Shown here piece by piece: positions 37,466 to 46,868 of a stretch of DNA of 64,000 nt. The position numbers were made by a program, and so were the translations under genes. The stretch's first letter is position 1; each line of letters opens with the position of its first letter. The stretch is from WHSW01 sp963729075 (lineage in GTDB: Bacteria; Actinomycetota; Thermoleophilia; Solirubrobacterales; 70-9), in NCBI GenBank assembly GCA_963729075.1, contig CAVSMU010000003.1, positions 124,001-188,000 of the forward strand, in the 5' to 3' direction. Under the pieces are notes generated by a model. It was not told the origin of the DNA, ran no database searches, and saw nothing but the letters and a program-made list of their open reading frames with translations.

Positions 37466-38515
37466 ATGGGCGAGAGCAGCGAGACCCCGAAGCTCCGCGC
37501 AACCGAGGTAGCTCACCGCATGCTGGCGATCCGTCGGGAGCGTCTCGTCGATGTCAGCCAGCCGTTGGTGCTGATTGCTCAGCCGAACCGCTCCGGCGGC
37601 ACGCTCCTGAGCCAGCTCTTCGACGGGCATCCCGAGCTTCACGTCCATCCGGGCGAGCTGCAATGGAGGGGCTGGCCCACGCTTGATATCTCGGCTGCGC
37701 CGGAGACGTTGGTCGCGGCGCTGCGAGAGCGTCACCTCGTTCGCGGCTTCCAGCGCGGCTTCCACAAGGACAGGCCGGCGAGAAAGCTCGGCTATGAGGA
37801 CCAGGTCGAGAGCTTCCCGCTCATGCTCGATCCGCTCTTTCTCCGCGAGCTGTTCGTCGACCTCGCGACAGAACAAGGCATCTCCACGCAGAGGGACGCC
37901 GTCCGCCTCTACTTCACGGCCGTTCACAACGCGTGGCTCGACAACCAGAATCTCTATGCCCGGCCGAAGCGGTGGGTCGTCGCGTTCCGGGGCAATCTGC
38001 GACTCCCGGAGCACCTCGCGGGGTTCTTCGGCGACTACCGCGACGGGCGGCACATCACCTGCGTGCGTGAGCCGAAGGCGAGGATTGCTTCAAAGCTGAT
38101 GTACGAGCGCGGGAGAGCCCGAGCCAACGCACGTCCTGGAGTCCCCCCTGCCGGGGGGAGGAGCATCGGCGACTACGCGGAAAGCTGGCAGGTCGCGACC
38201 CAACTGCAGCTCGACGCCAAGCAGCGGTACGGCGACCGCGTCTTCGTGCTCACCTTCGAGCGCCTGGTGACGGAAACCGAGCGGACGATGCGCGCCCTCG
38301 CCGACTGGCTCGGCATCCGCTTCGAGGCGACGCTCACCGAGCCGACCTTCAACCGAATCCCCACCAGGGCGAATTCGAGCTTCCAAGTGAACCGCCCTGG
38401 CGTCCTGCCCGAGGCACTCGACAATTGGCGAGACGTCCTCAGCGACGAGGACGCGAAGACGATTGATGCCCGGACCCGCGACCTATACGAGCGTGCCCGC
38501 GCGCCGGCTGCGTAG
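37466..38515 (+). CDS. carbohydrate sulfotransferase (intact)
   Basis: 349 residues, the intact model for the damaged genes at 25996, 27333 and 39318. The PAPS 5'-phosphosulfate loop is LIAQPNRSGGTLLSQLFDGH (~35-54), followed by PELHVHPGEL. The substrate region is YFTAVHNAWLDNQNLYARPK. The 3'-phosphate segment is ITCVREPKARIASKLMYERG. The C-terminal part FNRIPTRANSSFQV is shared with the paralogues. Start ATG 37466 has TAGGCT 11 bases upstream. Would transfer sulfate from PAPS to a glycan hydroxyl, probably in the cytoplasm before export. Confidence 0.83.
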   Translation: MGESSETPKLRATEVAHRMLAIRRERLVDVSQPLVLIAQPNRSGGTLLSQLFDGHPELHVHPGELQWRGWPTLDISAAPETLVAALRERHLVRGFQRGFHKDRPARKLGYEDQVESFPLMLDPLFLRELFVDLATEQGISTQRDAVRLYFTAVHNAWLDNQNLYARPKRWVVAFRGNLRLPEHLAGFFGDYRDGRHITCVREPKARIASKLMYERGRARANARPGVPPAGGRSIGDYAESWQVATQLQLDAKQRYGDRVFVLTFERLVTETERTMRALADWLGIRFEATLTEPTFNRIPTRANSSFQVNRPGVLPEALDNWRDVLSDEDAKTIDARTRDLYERARAPAA

Positions 38516-38585
38516 AACCGCGTCGGCGCTCGCTCGGCTCGGTCCGGCAGCTTAGGCCGCGCTCAGCGGTCGGGATACTTCCCGC

Positions 38586-39293
38586 GTGCTCGTCACGCGC
38601 GACTTCGTCTTCGTCCATATCCCGAAGACCGGCGGAAGCTTCATCCAGGCGGCGATCGCCGAGCACCTGCCCGTGATCGATCACGCGGCCGAGATCGACG
38701 GGCCGGTCTGGTCGCATACGCCTCACAGCAGCCTGCCCTCGAGATGGCGCCAGTTACCGGCGTTCTGCGTGATCCGCAATCCGTGGGGGTGGTACGTGTC
38801 GTGGTTCCACTACCAGATGGAGCGCGGACCGCGCGCAAACGAGGCCGACCCGTGGGGCAAGCGAGCCGTCTGGGAGGGAGCCATGCGAGGTGGCGAGGCC
38901 GACTTCAAGGAGGCCGTCACCCTTGCCTGCACGGGCGACTTCGACCATCCCCTCACGCCCGTCATGCGGGCGCAGGGGCTCGACTTCTACTCCGCCCGCG
39001 TCAGGGAGATCGCAGGGGCGGCATTGGACCGCCCCGACTTCACGGTGCTGAGGTTCGAGCGATCGCTCCGCAAACAGGTCCTGCGCTACCTGCGCGCCCA
39101 CACGGAAGTCCCGCGGGGCCTGGCCGCGGCCATCCGCAACGGTCCGCCGTCACGGACCAGCAAGCACGGGCATTACACCGAGTACTACGACGACGAGCTG
39201 CGCGATCTCGTCGCTGACAAGACCGCCTGGCTGTGCGATCGATTTGGTTACCGATACGGCCGCGGCGAACGGCACACGCCCGGTTCGTCCTGA
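38586..39293 (+). CDS. sulfotransferase, Sulfotransfer_2-like
   Basis: 235 residues. FVFVHIPKTGGSFIQAAIAE (residues ~7-26) is the PAPS-binding loop, and FCVIRNPWGWYVSWFHYQM (~60-78) the 3'-phosphate segment. The C-terminal YTEYYDDELRDLVADKTAWL is characteristic of this family. Intact. GTG 38586 is the first start in frame. Same strand and 70 bases after the other sulfotransferase, so probably cotranscribed. Confidence 0.82.
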   Translation: MLVTRDFVFVHIPKTGGSFIQAAIAEHLPVIDHAAEIDGPVWSHTPHSSLPSRWRQLPAFCVIRNPWGWYVSWFHYQMERGPRANEADPWGKRAVWEGAMRGGEADFKEAVTLACTGDFDHPLTPVMRAQGLDFYSARVREIAGAALDRPDFTVLRFERSLRKQVLRYLRAHTEVPRGLAAAIRNGPPSRTSKHGHYTEYYDDELRDLVADKTAWLCDRFGYRYGRGERHTPGSS

Positions 39294-39317
39294 GCACCGG
39301 GCGCCCGGGGACCGGGC

Positions 39318-40355
39318 TCAGGCCGAATCAGCCAGTTCGCAGACTGACTCATAGGCGGACAGCGCCCGTTCCTCGATCCTTGCGAGCTCCGCATCATCGA
39401 GCTCCACCTCCCACCGCTTCAGCGACTCGGTCCGTATGCCGCGCGCCGGGATCTCGAAGCTCGAATTGGCTGGCACTGGGTGGCGGTTGAAGCTCGGCTC
39501 GAGCAGCGACGGCGCCCAATCGATCTCGAGCCACGCGGCGAGCGAACCCAGCACAGCCTCCGGCTCCGCGACGAGCCGCTCGTAGGTCAGCGACGAAGAC
39601 CTCGTCGGGCGCCTCGCGCTTTGCGCTCGCGATCTCGTCCGCACCGGTTCGCCATTCGTCGAGCGCGACGTCGATGTCGCCGTAGCGCGACTGATGTGAT
39701 CGTGCCGACGCGTACCAGCCGCGGGGGTCTCGCACGATCGCGACCAGCCTGCCGTCGGGGTAGTCGCGCCGCCATCGGCTGCGGCTCTCTCCCCACGCGA
39801 GCCGCGGGCAGAAGCCCGCCAGCCACCGCTTGGGCCCCTCCCAGAGTCCCTGGCAGTCGAGCCAGGCGTTGAAGAACGCCATGAAGTAGCGGTCGAGGAC
39901 TTCGCGAGGGGAGGTCGGAGGGTCGTCGTCGACACAGCAATCGAAACAGGCGATCGACGAACGAGGGCGCGATCGTCAGCGGCAGGGCCTCCTCGGCTAG
40001 CGGACCTCCGAACCGATCCTTCCGATACCCGTACCTGAAGACTCGCGACAGCCAGGCCTCGGAGAGGACCTGGACCCAGGCCTCGACATCGGCATCGAGA
40101 TCGATCCGCGGCCACTCGGTACTTGTCGGGGTGGCCGACCTGTATCTCCCACGGATGGACGTGGAGCTGCGGGTGGCCGTCCAGCAGCGAGTTGAGCAAC
40201 GTTCCTCCGGAGCGCTGAATTTGGGAGATCAACACCAACGGCTGGTGGATCGGCACCAACGCAGCGCGACGGGCCTGGAACACCGACTCGGCATCGCCCC
40301 AGTCCGCGAGGCTGAGCCGGGGCTCTGGTGGGCGTAGTTCCGCCCTCTTGCGCAT
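39318..40355 (-). CDS. carbohydrate sulfotransferase (frameshifted)
   Basis: The N-terminal frame has LVLISQIQRSGGTLLNSLLD then GHPQLHVHPWEIQVG. The middle third lies in other frames (after ~40120 and ~39900), including AFFNAWLDCQGLWEGPKRWL, FCPRLAWGESRSRWRRDY and LVAIVRDPRGWYASARSHQS. The last frame resumes near 39600 with LTYERLVAEPEAVLGSLAAW and SFNRHPVPANSSFEIPARGI. All blocks of the family are present in order, so it may be intact if the shifts are errors. It converges with the 38586 gene. Confidence 0.7.
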   Translation of the reverse strand: MRKRAELRPPEPRLSLADWGDAESVFQARRAALVPIHQPLVLISQIQRSGGTLLNSLLDGHPQLHVHPWEIQVGHPDKYRVAADRSRCRCRGLGPGPLRGLAVASLQVRVSEGSVRRSASRGGPAADDRALVRRSPVSIAVSTTTLRPPLAKSSTATSWRSSTPGSTARDSGRGPSGGWRASARGSRGERAAADGGATTPTAGWSRSCETPAAGTRRHDHISRATATSTSRSTNGEPVRTRSRAQSARRPTRSSSLTYERLVAEPEAVLGSLAAWLEIDWAPSLLEPSFNRHPVPANSSFEIPARGIRTESLKRWEVELDDAELARIEERALSAYESVCELADSA

Positions 40356-40385
40356 CAGTACATCATCCTTGGCGAGAGCACTGGC

Positions 40386-41267
40386 ATGACTCTGAACCTA
40401 CTGCTAGCTCAGTCCCGCCCGAGCCACGCGACGGTCATCTTGGCCGACCCCTCCGATGCGATGGTCGAGGCCGTCCTTGCTGGGCTGATCCCGCAACTCG
40501 GCGCGGTCGAGAGGGTCATGTTCCCGGCCCGAGATGACGCCCGTCCACCGGACCGATCCCCACCGATGCTGGTCCGCAGGAAGTATGCGGATCTCTGGCA
40601 CGGGCTAAGCGCGCATGAGCGCGACCACACCCTACTCGTGGCCGGGCCCACAGCCGCCTATCTGGCTCCGCTGATCGGTCGCGAGGTCACCGCGCTGGTC
40701 GTGGTCCGCGACGCACGCGCGGCGATCGTGCCAGGTGGAGGCTCGTGGCCCGCTCTGCTCGGCCCGTTTCCCGAGCTCGACGAGGCCCCGGCTGAACCCG
40801 CCTCTGAAGAGGAGCGCGACGCGTGGCGCAACCGTGTGCGCAGCGCCACGAGTCCTCTGCGGCTCGTTCGCGATTGCAGTGCCGGGGAGATCACAAGCCT
40901 GATCGGTGCCGCCGTTGGGCTCGGGCCGAAGCGGGCCGCTCGCGCGTCGTCGGTGGCGGACTCCGCGGACGCGGATACGTCCCGCCGCCCGGATCGCACG
41001 ATTCACTGGCTCGATGAGCTCCTCTACTCGCTCGGCGCATCGCCGGACGAACAGATTTCGAGCGAGGCGGTGAAGCCCGCACAGGCGGGTCACCTCGACG
41101 TCGGGTCGGCTTCCCAGGCTGAACCGGCGGCGAGGAGGAACGGGCCGAAACGGAAGAAACGAGCGCGTCGCAAGAACGCTCGCCCCGATGACGGCCGACG
41201 CTCCGGCGCTTCCGGAGACAAGCGTCGTAGGCGCAAGCGCGATGACGCGCCGCCGGAGCAGCTCTAG
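40386..41267 (+). CDS. unknown protein with basic C-terminal tail
   Basis: 293 residues, not recognised. The N-terminal ~175 residues look globular with alternating alpha/beta elements (HATVILADPSDAMVEAVLAG, HTLLVAGPTAAYLAPLIG, VTALVVVRDARAAIVPGGG). The final ~60 are very basic (RRNGPKRKKRARRKNARPDD, SGDKRRRRKRDD). It is divergent from the 39318 sulfotransferase. The VRDARAAI segment is reminiscent of a sulfotransferase 3'-phosphate site, but no P-loop is visible. Confidence 0.6.
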   Translation: MTLNLLLAQSRPSHATVILADPSDAMVEAVLAGLIPQLGAVERVMFPARDDARPPDRSPPMLVRRKYADLWHGLSAHERDHTLLVAGPTAAYLAPLIGREVTALVVVRDARAAIVPGGGSWPALLGPFPELDEAPAEPASEEERDAWRNRVRSATSPLRLVRDCSAGEITSLIGAAVGLGPKRAARASSVADSADADTSRRPDRTIHWLDELLYSLGASPDEQISSEAVKPAQAGHLDVGSASQAEPAARRNGPKRKKRARRKNARPDDGRRSGASGDKRRRRKRDDAPPEQL

Positions 41268-41288
41268 AAGAAGCCCGCGGGTCGAGCG

Positions 41289-42114
41289 TCAGGCGTCCGC
41301 ATCCGGCAGGCTGTTCAGCCTCAGGCTCAGGTACTCGGTCGCGGCGAACCTCCACTCGCCGTTCTCGCTGACCATCGCCATCGACTCGGGGACCGAGTTC
41401 GACGGCTCGTCGGGGATCGGGCCACCCGGCTCGTCGGGCTGGAAGGAGAGCACTCCGACGTTCACCTGTGCGCTGTCGCCGCTCTCAGCTGACGTCGAGG
41501 ACCTCGACGCCCTGCAGCCCGGGACCGGGGAGCTCGACCAGCGCCCGCAGATTGTCCTCGCCTAGGTCGTCGATGGTCGACTTGCTGGTGAGCGACTCGA
41601 CCGCGACCAGGTCGTCGAACTGGTAGGCCTGCCACCACTCGAGGAACGCGCGGCCGGGCGACCCCTCGGGCTGCTCCTCGATCTGCCCGTCGGTGACGAT
41701 GATCGGAGGGAAGGCCTCGACGACGGCCTCGGCGTCCGGCCCGGCGCCCCTGCTGCAGGCACGCGTGAGCACCTCGAGCGGCTTTTGGTCCTTCGTGTCC
41801 GTCGTTGCGACGGTGGTCGCGGGGTCGTCGGAGCTCTCGCTCTCGGTGGCGCGGCCGAGAAAGAAGCCGCCGACGAGCAGGACCACGCCCGCAACCGTCC
41901 CGATCACCGCGAGTCGCCCGCCGGTCGATCGCTTCTCCGGGCCCTCCGGCCCGGCGCCTTCGGGCTTCGGGCTCTCGGGCTCAGAGTTCCCCGGGTCCCG
42001 GCTCTCGCGTCTGGAGCGTCGGCCATCGAGCGCGGCAGTATAGCCACGGGTCGTCTCGGCTTCGGGGGTTCGGGACGGCCGGGATCGGACGCCTCGGGAC
42101 TGGGCTTGACGCAT
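41289..42114 (-). CDS. single-pass membrane protein with extracytoplasmic domain (frameshift near 41487)
   Basis: A cytoplasmic Arg/Pro-rich N-terminus (~75 residues) precedes one membrane helix (LAVIGTVAGVVLLVGGFFLG). The extracytoplasmic domain has FLEWWQAYQFDDLVAVESLT. At the end of the first frame (GVEVLDVS) a one-base shift continues as QVNVGVLSFQPDEPGGPIPD and WRFAATEYLSLRLNSLPDAD. The outer part may be a small alpha+beta (SnoaL/Mce-accessory-like) fold, but this is a guess. Function unknown. Confidence 0.6.
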
Positions 42115-42183
42115 GCGAGTCGCTCCGCGGACCGACGGTGGGGAGGAGGTCGGGGAGCGGTTGCGGGCGGTGCTCGAAGCCCA

Positions 42184-42897
42184 TCACTTCCACGCGTGGA
42201 TCACGGCGCGCCCACGTCCCAGGGAGTCGCGCAGGCGCCGGCCCTTGCGCAGGCGCCACTTGATCGCGCGGGCGATCCGCTCGGGCGCCGAGTAGCGGTG
42301 GTGGACGCTCACGCGTCGAAAGCCGACGTCGGCCAGCATCGCTCGGCACGCGGTGAGCGTCGGGGCGCACCAGTCGTCGCCCTCGAGGTAGTAGCGGACC
42401 GCCGGCTTGCGCGTGAGCAGGTGGGAGACCTCGGTCTCGATGATCGCCAGCTCGCGCGTCACACTCGCCACCCTCTCGAGCGCCAGCAGCGGATGTCGCA
42501 TGTGGTAGAGCACCCCGAGGAACAGGACGACGTCGAACTGGCCGCCCAGCGCCTCGGGCGAGAGGTCGAGCACGTCGATCTCGTGGTCCTCGACCTGTGA
42601 GCCGAGCCGCTCGCGCGCGTAATCGAAGCCTCGCTTGCTGCCCCATCCGGGGCCGCTCCAGCAGTACCAGTCGGTCGCGAGGACGCGCTCGGCGCCGCGT
42701 CGCTCGGCCTCGAAGGCGAAGAAGCCGTCCCAGGCCCCGACGTCGAGGACGGTACGCCCCGCCAGGGATTCGGGCAGGCCGATGCGCTCGAGCTTGGCCG
42801 CCGTCGCGCCCTCGCGGCCCGGGGTGACGACCCCGCCGCCGAGGTCGATGCTGTGAAACCAGTCGATCTCGCGAACCCGTTCGTCGCCGTTGCTCAT
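42184..42897 (-). CDS. SAM methyltransferase, CmoB/DUF1698-like
   Basis: 237 residues. DWFHSIDLGGGVVTPGR near the start, then the AdoMet motif TVLDVGAWDGFFAFEAERRG (~47-66), ATDWYCWSGPGWGSKRGFDY, and VVLFLGVLYHMRHPLLALER. This arrangement is that of the CmoB/DUF1698 group, whose best-studied member modifies tRNA wobble uridine, while actinobacterial relatives sit in glycan loci. Context favours glycan modification. Intact; lies just downstream of the second ligase gene on the same strand. Confidence 0.78.
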   Translation of the reverse strand: MSNGDERVREIDWFHSIDLGGGVVTPGREGATAAKLERIGLPESLAGRTVLDVGAWDGFFAFEAERRGAERVLATDWYCWSGPGWGSKRGFDYARERLGSQVEDHEIDVLDLSPEALGGQFDVVLFLGVLYHMRHPLLALERVASVTRELAIIETEVSHLLTRKPAVRYYLEGDDWCAPTLTACRAMLADVGFRRVSVHHRYSAPERIARAIKWRLRKGRRLRDSLGRGRAVIHAWK

Positions 42898-42941
42898 GCG
42901 CTCTGGGCCTCGCGCTGGGGCGCCGGCAGCGCGAGCCGTCG

Positions 42942-44850
42942 TCACCTCAGGAAGTCCGAGCGCGGGTTGAGCGCCTGCGCGCGCTCGTACGCCTCGATTG
43001 CCTCGTTCACGTTGCCGGCCTCGGCCTCGATGCGGGCGAGCACGAGCCAGGTGCGCCAGTTCGTGGGCTCCCTCTCGGTCGCCTCGCGGGCCGCCGCCGC
43101 GGCCCCTTCGAGGTCGCCCTCGGACCTCGAGCACCTGCGCCTCCTGGTAGTAGGGGGTCGCGGCGTAGGGCTGGATGTCGCCTGCCTCGCGCGCCGCATC
43201 GAGCGCGGAGTCGAGGTCGCCGCTGCGGACGTCGGCCTGGCTCTCGCGGACGGAGACGAGTGAGGCGGTCGGGATCGCGATCGCGATCGTCGCGGCGATC
43301 GCGGCCACCGCGACCCCGACTCGAGCCGGGATCGAAAGCGGCTCGGCGCCAGCCGCGCCGCGGCTCGTCGTCGAGCGAGTCGTCGCGCGGCGTGAGGAGC
43401 GCCGCCGCGAGCAGCAGGAAGACCACGGGTAGCACGGCGAGCTCCCAGATCCGGTCCACGCCCACGGCGACGGCGAAGGTCACCGCGCCGCCGATCGCCC
43501 CCGCGAGCAGCTCCCTGCTCGCGGGTTGGCGGAACCAGCGGCGCAGGCCGACCCCGATCGGGACCAGCACGAAGGCGGCGATCAGCAGCATCGCCGACGA
43601 TCCCGACCTCGGCGAGCGAGTTCAGGTACAGCGAGTGGGCGCTGCTCGCGTAGGCGTCCAGCGGCCGGTCCTCCGTCCACCAGTACTCGAAGGTCCCGGG
43701 GCCGATGCCGGTCAAGGGGCTCGGACGCGTTGGCATCGACGGCCGAGGTCCAGAGCTGGTAGCGGCCGTTGCCGCTGAGACTCTCGTAGCGACTGGCGCC
43801 GGCCGTCGGGTCGGGCGCGACCGGCTCGGTGAACTCGTCGATCCGATCGGAGATCTCGCTCGGAGCGCCGGCCGCGACCGCGCCGACCAGCACGATCGCG
43901 CCGACGATCGCCACCGCGGCGAGCGTCGCCTGCCGCGAGACCTCGAGCCGGGGGCCGATCCCGCGGCGGCGCGCATGGGCGAGTGCGAAGTGCCCCAGGC
44001 CGACGACGGCGCAGACGACGATCGTCAGCAGCAGAACCTCGTTGCCCTGCGAGATCGCGGTCGAGTCGCTGAGGCCGTCCTCGAGCGCGTTCTTGCCCGA
44101 CGCAAACGCGATCAGGATCGCGGCCCCGATCGCCGCCAGCACCATCGTCGGCGCGGCGGCCAGGCGCCGCGGGTAGAGAAGGACGAAGGCGGCGATCGCG
44201 ATCGCGATCGCGAAGGCGCCGCCGCGCGAGAGGGTGAAGAACGCGGTCAGCGCCATCATCGGAAGCGCCGCGGCGGCGATCGCCTGCACGACGAGGCTTC
44301 GGGCGCTCATCGCGGCCGAGAGCACCAGGGGGATCCCGATCGCGATCAGTGCGGCGAGCGCGTTCCAGTAGTCGAGCGGATAGCTGAGCCTCGCCTCGAC
44401 GTCGTCGAGGAACCGCGCGGCCTGGATCTCGGGGAACAGCTCGGGGTGCAGGCGCGAGAAGAGCGCGAACAGGGTGACCACGCCGATCGCCGCGGCGACC
44501 GCGTAGACGGTGCGGCGCAGTGCCAGCGCGCGCCCCTGGACGGAGATCGCGAGCGCGAAGACCCCCACGAACGAGGCGACGCGTGCGAGCTCGGCGACGC
44601 TGCGCTCGCTCGATTCAGACCACGAGATCCCGAGCCCGGTCCACAGCGCGAACGCCGCCAGCAGCCCGAGGGCGACCCAGGCTGCGCCGCTGATCCGGGC
44701 CAGCGGCAGGAGCCCGACGAGCGCGCCGAGCGTGACCACCCACCAGCAGATCACCCCGACCTCGCCGTAAACGACGGGGTCGTAGCCGCCGCCCGCAAAC
44801 GCCAGATAGACGACCAGCAGGAACGGCAGCCCGTAGCCGATCGCGGCCAC
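42942..44850 (-). CDS. O-antigen ligase-like membrane protein, second copy (several frameshifts)
   Basis: Paralogue of 835-2823. The first frame holds most membrane helices plus FTLSRGGAFAIAIAIAAFVL and SGNGRYQLWTSAVDANASEP. After a shift near 43715 TGIGPGTFEYWWTEDRPLDA and SSAHSLYLNSLAEVG follow. Further shifts (about 43590, 43340 and 43130) lead to a C-terminal TPR part EPTNWRTWLVLARIEAEAGN and ALNPRSDFLR. GTG 44850 is the first start in frame. It is divergent from the glycine-rich protein at 44963, as in the first locus. Confidence 0.75.
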
Positions 44851-44962
44851 CCCCCTGTCCCAGCCGGTGGGCTCGGAGCTCGCCGCGGCCCCGCCGTCGT
44901 CCGCGGGCTGGCCGTCACCATCGAGGCTTGTCTGTCAGCATCCGGGTATCGTAGGTACCGGC

Positions 44963-45587
44963 ATGGGGAAAGTCTTTCTGCTCGCGCTGCTCGCCGGCGC
45001 ACTCGCGTTCGGCGCCCTCTGCGCGCCCGCGCTCGCGCAGAGCGATTCGGCGGTCGACGAATATCAGGAGAACGTGCCCGGCGCCGGCGGCGGCCCGTCA
45101 TCCAACGAGGGCGGCCAGGGCGGCGGCGGTGCCGGCGGCGGCGGTGGCTCGGAGTCGGGCGGCGACTCGGCCGGCGGCGGCGCGGGCGCGTCGCTCGCAC
45201 CCGCGACGGCTGACGAGCTCTCCGAGCAGGGTTCCGCGGGCTCCGGCCTCTCCGAGTTCACGGAGCGCACGGGCACTGCCCCGGCCTCGAGCCAGGGATC
45301 GGCCGGCGGCCAGGGCTCGGGCGGCGGCCAGGGCGTCGGGCGGCGGGTCCGGCGGCGGCTCGGATGCGAGCGCCGGCTCGACCAGCACCAGCTCATCAGA
45401 CGACGAGGGGTTCTTCGGCGGGCTCGGCGACGTGCTCAGCACGCTCCTGCTCGGTACGGATTCGGACTCCGACTCCGGCGGCCTCGGCCTGCTCTTTCCG
45501 ATCCTGCTGATCGCGGCCCTGCTCGGGACCGTGGCCTTCCTGGTCTTACGCCGTCGCCGCGGCGACGCGGAGCAGCACCAGGGCTGA
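44963..45587 (+). CDS. secreted glycine-rich YQENVP protein, second copy (frameshift near 45340)
   Basis: The signal peptide (MGKVFLLALLAGALAFGALC, APALAQ) is followed directly by SAVDEYQENVPGAGG, matching copy 1. A Gly/Ser-rich middle carries the shift near 45340. The second frame continues SSSDDEGFFGGLGDVLSTLL and ends in SGGLGLLFPILLIAAL, a hydrophobic stretch and LRRRRGDAEQHQG. TATCGT lies ten bases before ATG 44963. Stop codons of this gene and the convergent GT4 gene form the palindrome TGATCA. Likely a surface or membrane-anchored protein; function unknown. Confidence 0.68.
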
Positions 45588-46706
45588 TCACAGCGCGGCC
45601 AGCCTCGCCACCTCGGCGGCGAACCGCTGCTTGAACCCGTCGACCGAGAAGCCCTCGGCGTGACGCCGCAGGCGCTCCGGGTCGAAGCGGTCGAAGTCGA
45701 CCTCGCGCATCGCCTCCGCGAGCGAGTCCGGATCGTCCTCGTCGACCAGGACCCCGGTCTCGCCGTCGACGACTGTCTCGCGGACCCCGCCCGCGTCCAG
45801 CGCGAGCACAGGACGACCCGAGGCCTGCGCCTCGAGCGCCGTGAGGCCGAACTCCTCGACTCCCGGGATCACGAGGGCGCGCGCCCGCGCGTAGAGCGCC
45901 GCCAGCTCCCCGTCGGCGAGCGCGCCATGGAACGTGGCCGTGGCGCCGTACCGCGCTTGCAGGCGGTGCAGGTCGGGGCCCTCACCAACGATCGCCATCG
46001 AAGCGCCCGCCCGCTCCGCCGCCGCCAGCGCGCGCTCGACTCGCTTGTGCGGCACGAGCTGGCCCACGAAGAGGAAGAAGTCCTCGGGCTCGCCGGGCGC
46101 GAAGCGCTCGAGCTCGACGCCCGGGTGCACCACGCTCGCCTCGCGGCCGTAGGTCGCCTCGATCCGGTGCCTGCCGAGCGACGAGAAGGTGATGAAGTGC
46201 GTGACCCGGTGCGACGCCTCCAGGTCCCAGCGGCGGTGCCAGGCGAGCCGCCGCGCGACGACCGGGCGCAGGGCGCGGGGCGCGGACTCGAGCGCGATCT
46301 CGCGCTCGTGCCAGATGTAGCGAAAGGGGGTGTGGCAGGCCGAGATGTGGACCGCCTCCGCGCGCGGCCGCACGCCGTGGGCGAAGGCGCTGGTGGAGGA
46401 GACGACGAGATCGTGCTCGCCGACCGGCAGACGCTCGATGGCCCGCGGGTAGAGGGGAAGGAGGGCCCGGAACCCGCGCTGGCCGATCGGCAGCCGCTGG
46501 AGCCAGGAGGTGCGTACGGTGCGGGCGGCGAAGCGGCCCTCGGTCCCGGCGGGCGAGTAGAGGCTCGTGTAGATCGGCGCCTCGGGCCAGCACTCGGCGA
46601 TCGCCGCGAACACCCGTTCCGCGCCACGCATGACCAGCAGGTAGTCGTGCACGAGGCCGACTGACTGTGCGGTCGTTCGCTTCGGGGTCTCGGACAGGGT
46701 CTTCAC
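45588..46706 (-). CDS. glycosyltransferase family 4 (WbaZ/mannosyltransferase-like)
   Basis: 372 residues, intact. The N-terminal acceptor lobe has VGLVHDYLLVMRGAERVFAA and ISACHTPFRYIWHEREIALE. The donor lobe has FLFVGQLVPHKRVERALAAA and the GT4 signature PGVEEFGLTALEAQASGRPV. The opening 'HDYL...RGAERV' is characteristic of the WbaZ-type group that adds mannose or rhamnose to lipid-linked oligosaccharides. It is divergent from the priming transferase at 46869, as expected for one exopolysaccharide locus. Confidence 0.88.
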   Translation of the reverse strand: MKTLSETPKRTTAQSVGLVHDYLLVMRGAERVFAAIAECWPEAPIYTSLYSPAGTEGRFAARTVRTSWLQRLPIGQRGFRALLPLYPRAIERLPVGEHDLVVSSTSAFAHGVRPRAEAVHISACHTPFRYIWHEREIALESAPRALRPVVARRLAWHRRWDLEASHRVTHFITFSSLGRHRIEATYGREASVVHPGVELERFAPGEPEDFFLFVGQLVPHKRVERALAAAERAGASMAIVGEGPDLHRLQARYGATATFHGALADGELAALYARARALVIPGVEEFGLTALEAQASGRPVLALDAGGVRETVVDGETGVLVDEDDPDSLAEAMREVDFDRFDPERLRRHAEGFSVDGFKQRFAAEVARLAAL

Positions 46707-46868
46707 TCGCCTCCGCGGCCGGGTCCGGCGCCACCTTGTTCGGGACGCGCACGGCCGATCATGCCTGCAAATATCCGCGCTTGCCGCCGCCGTTGTCGAT
46801 GAGGTAGCGTGAACTGAGCATCCAACAGGGAGCAGGCCGGATACGGTCCGGAGCTGGGGAGCTAGAGC

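Noticed and set aside
45585..45590. TGATCA as a regulatory site
   Set aside because: It is simply the two convergent stop codons of the YQENVP and GT4 genes meeting.
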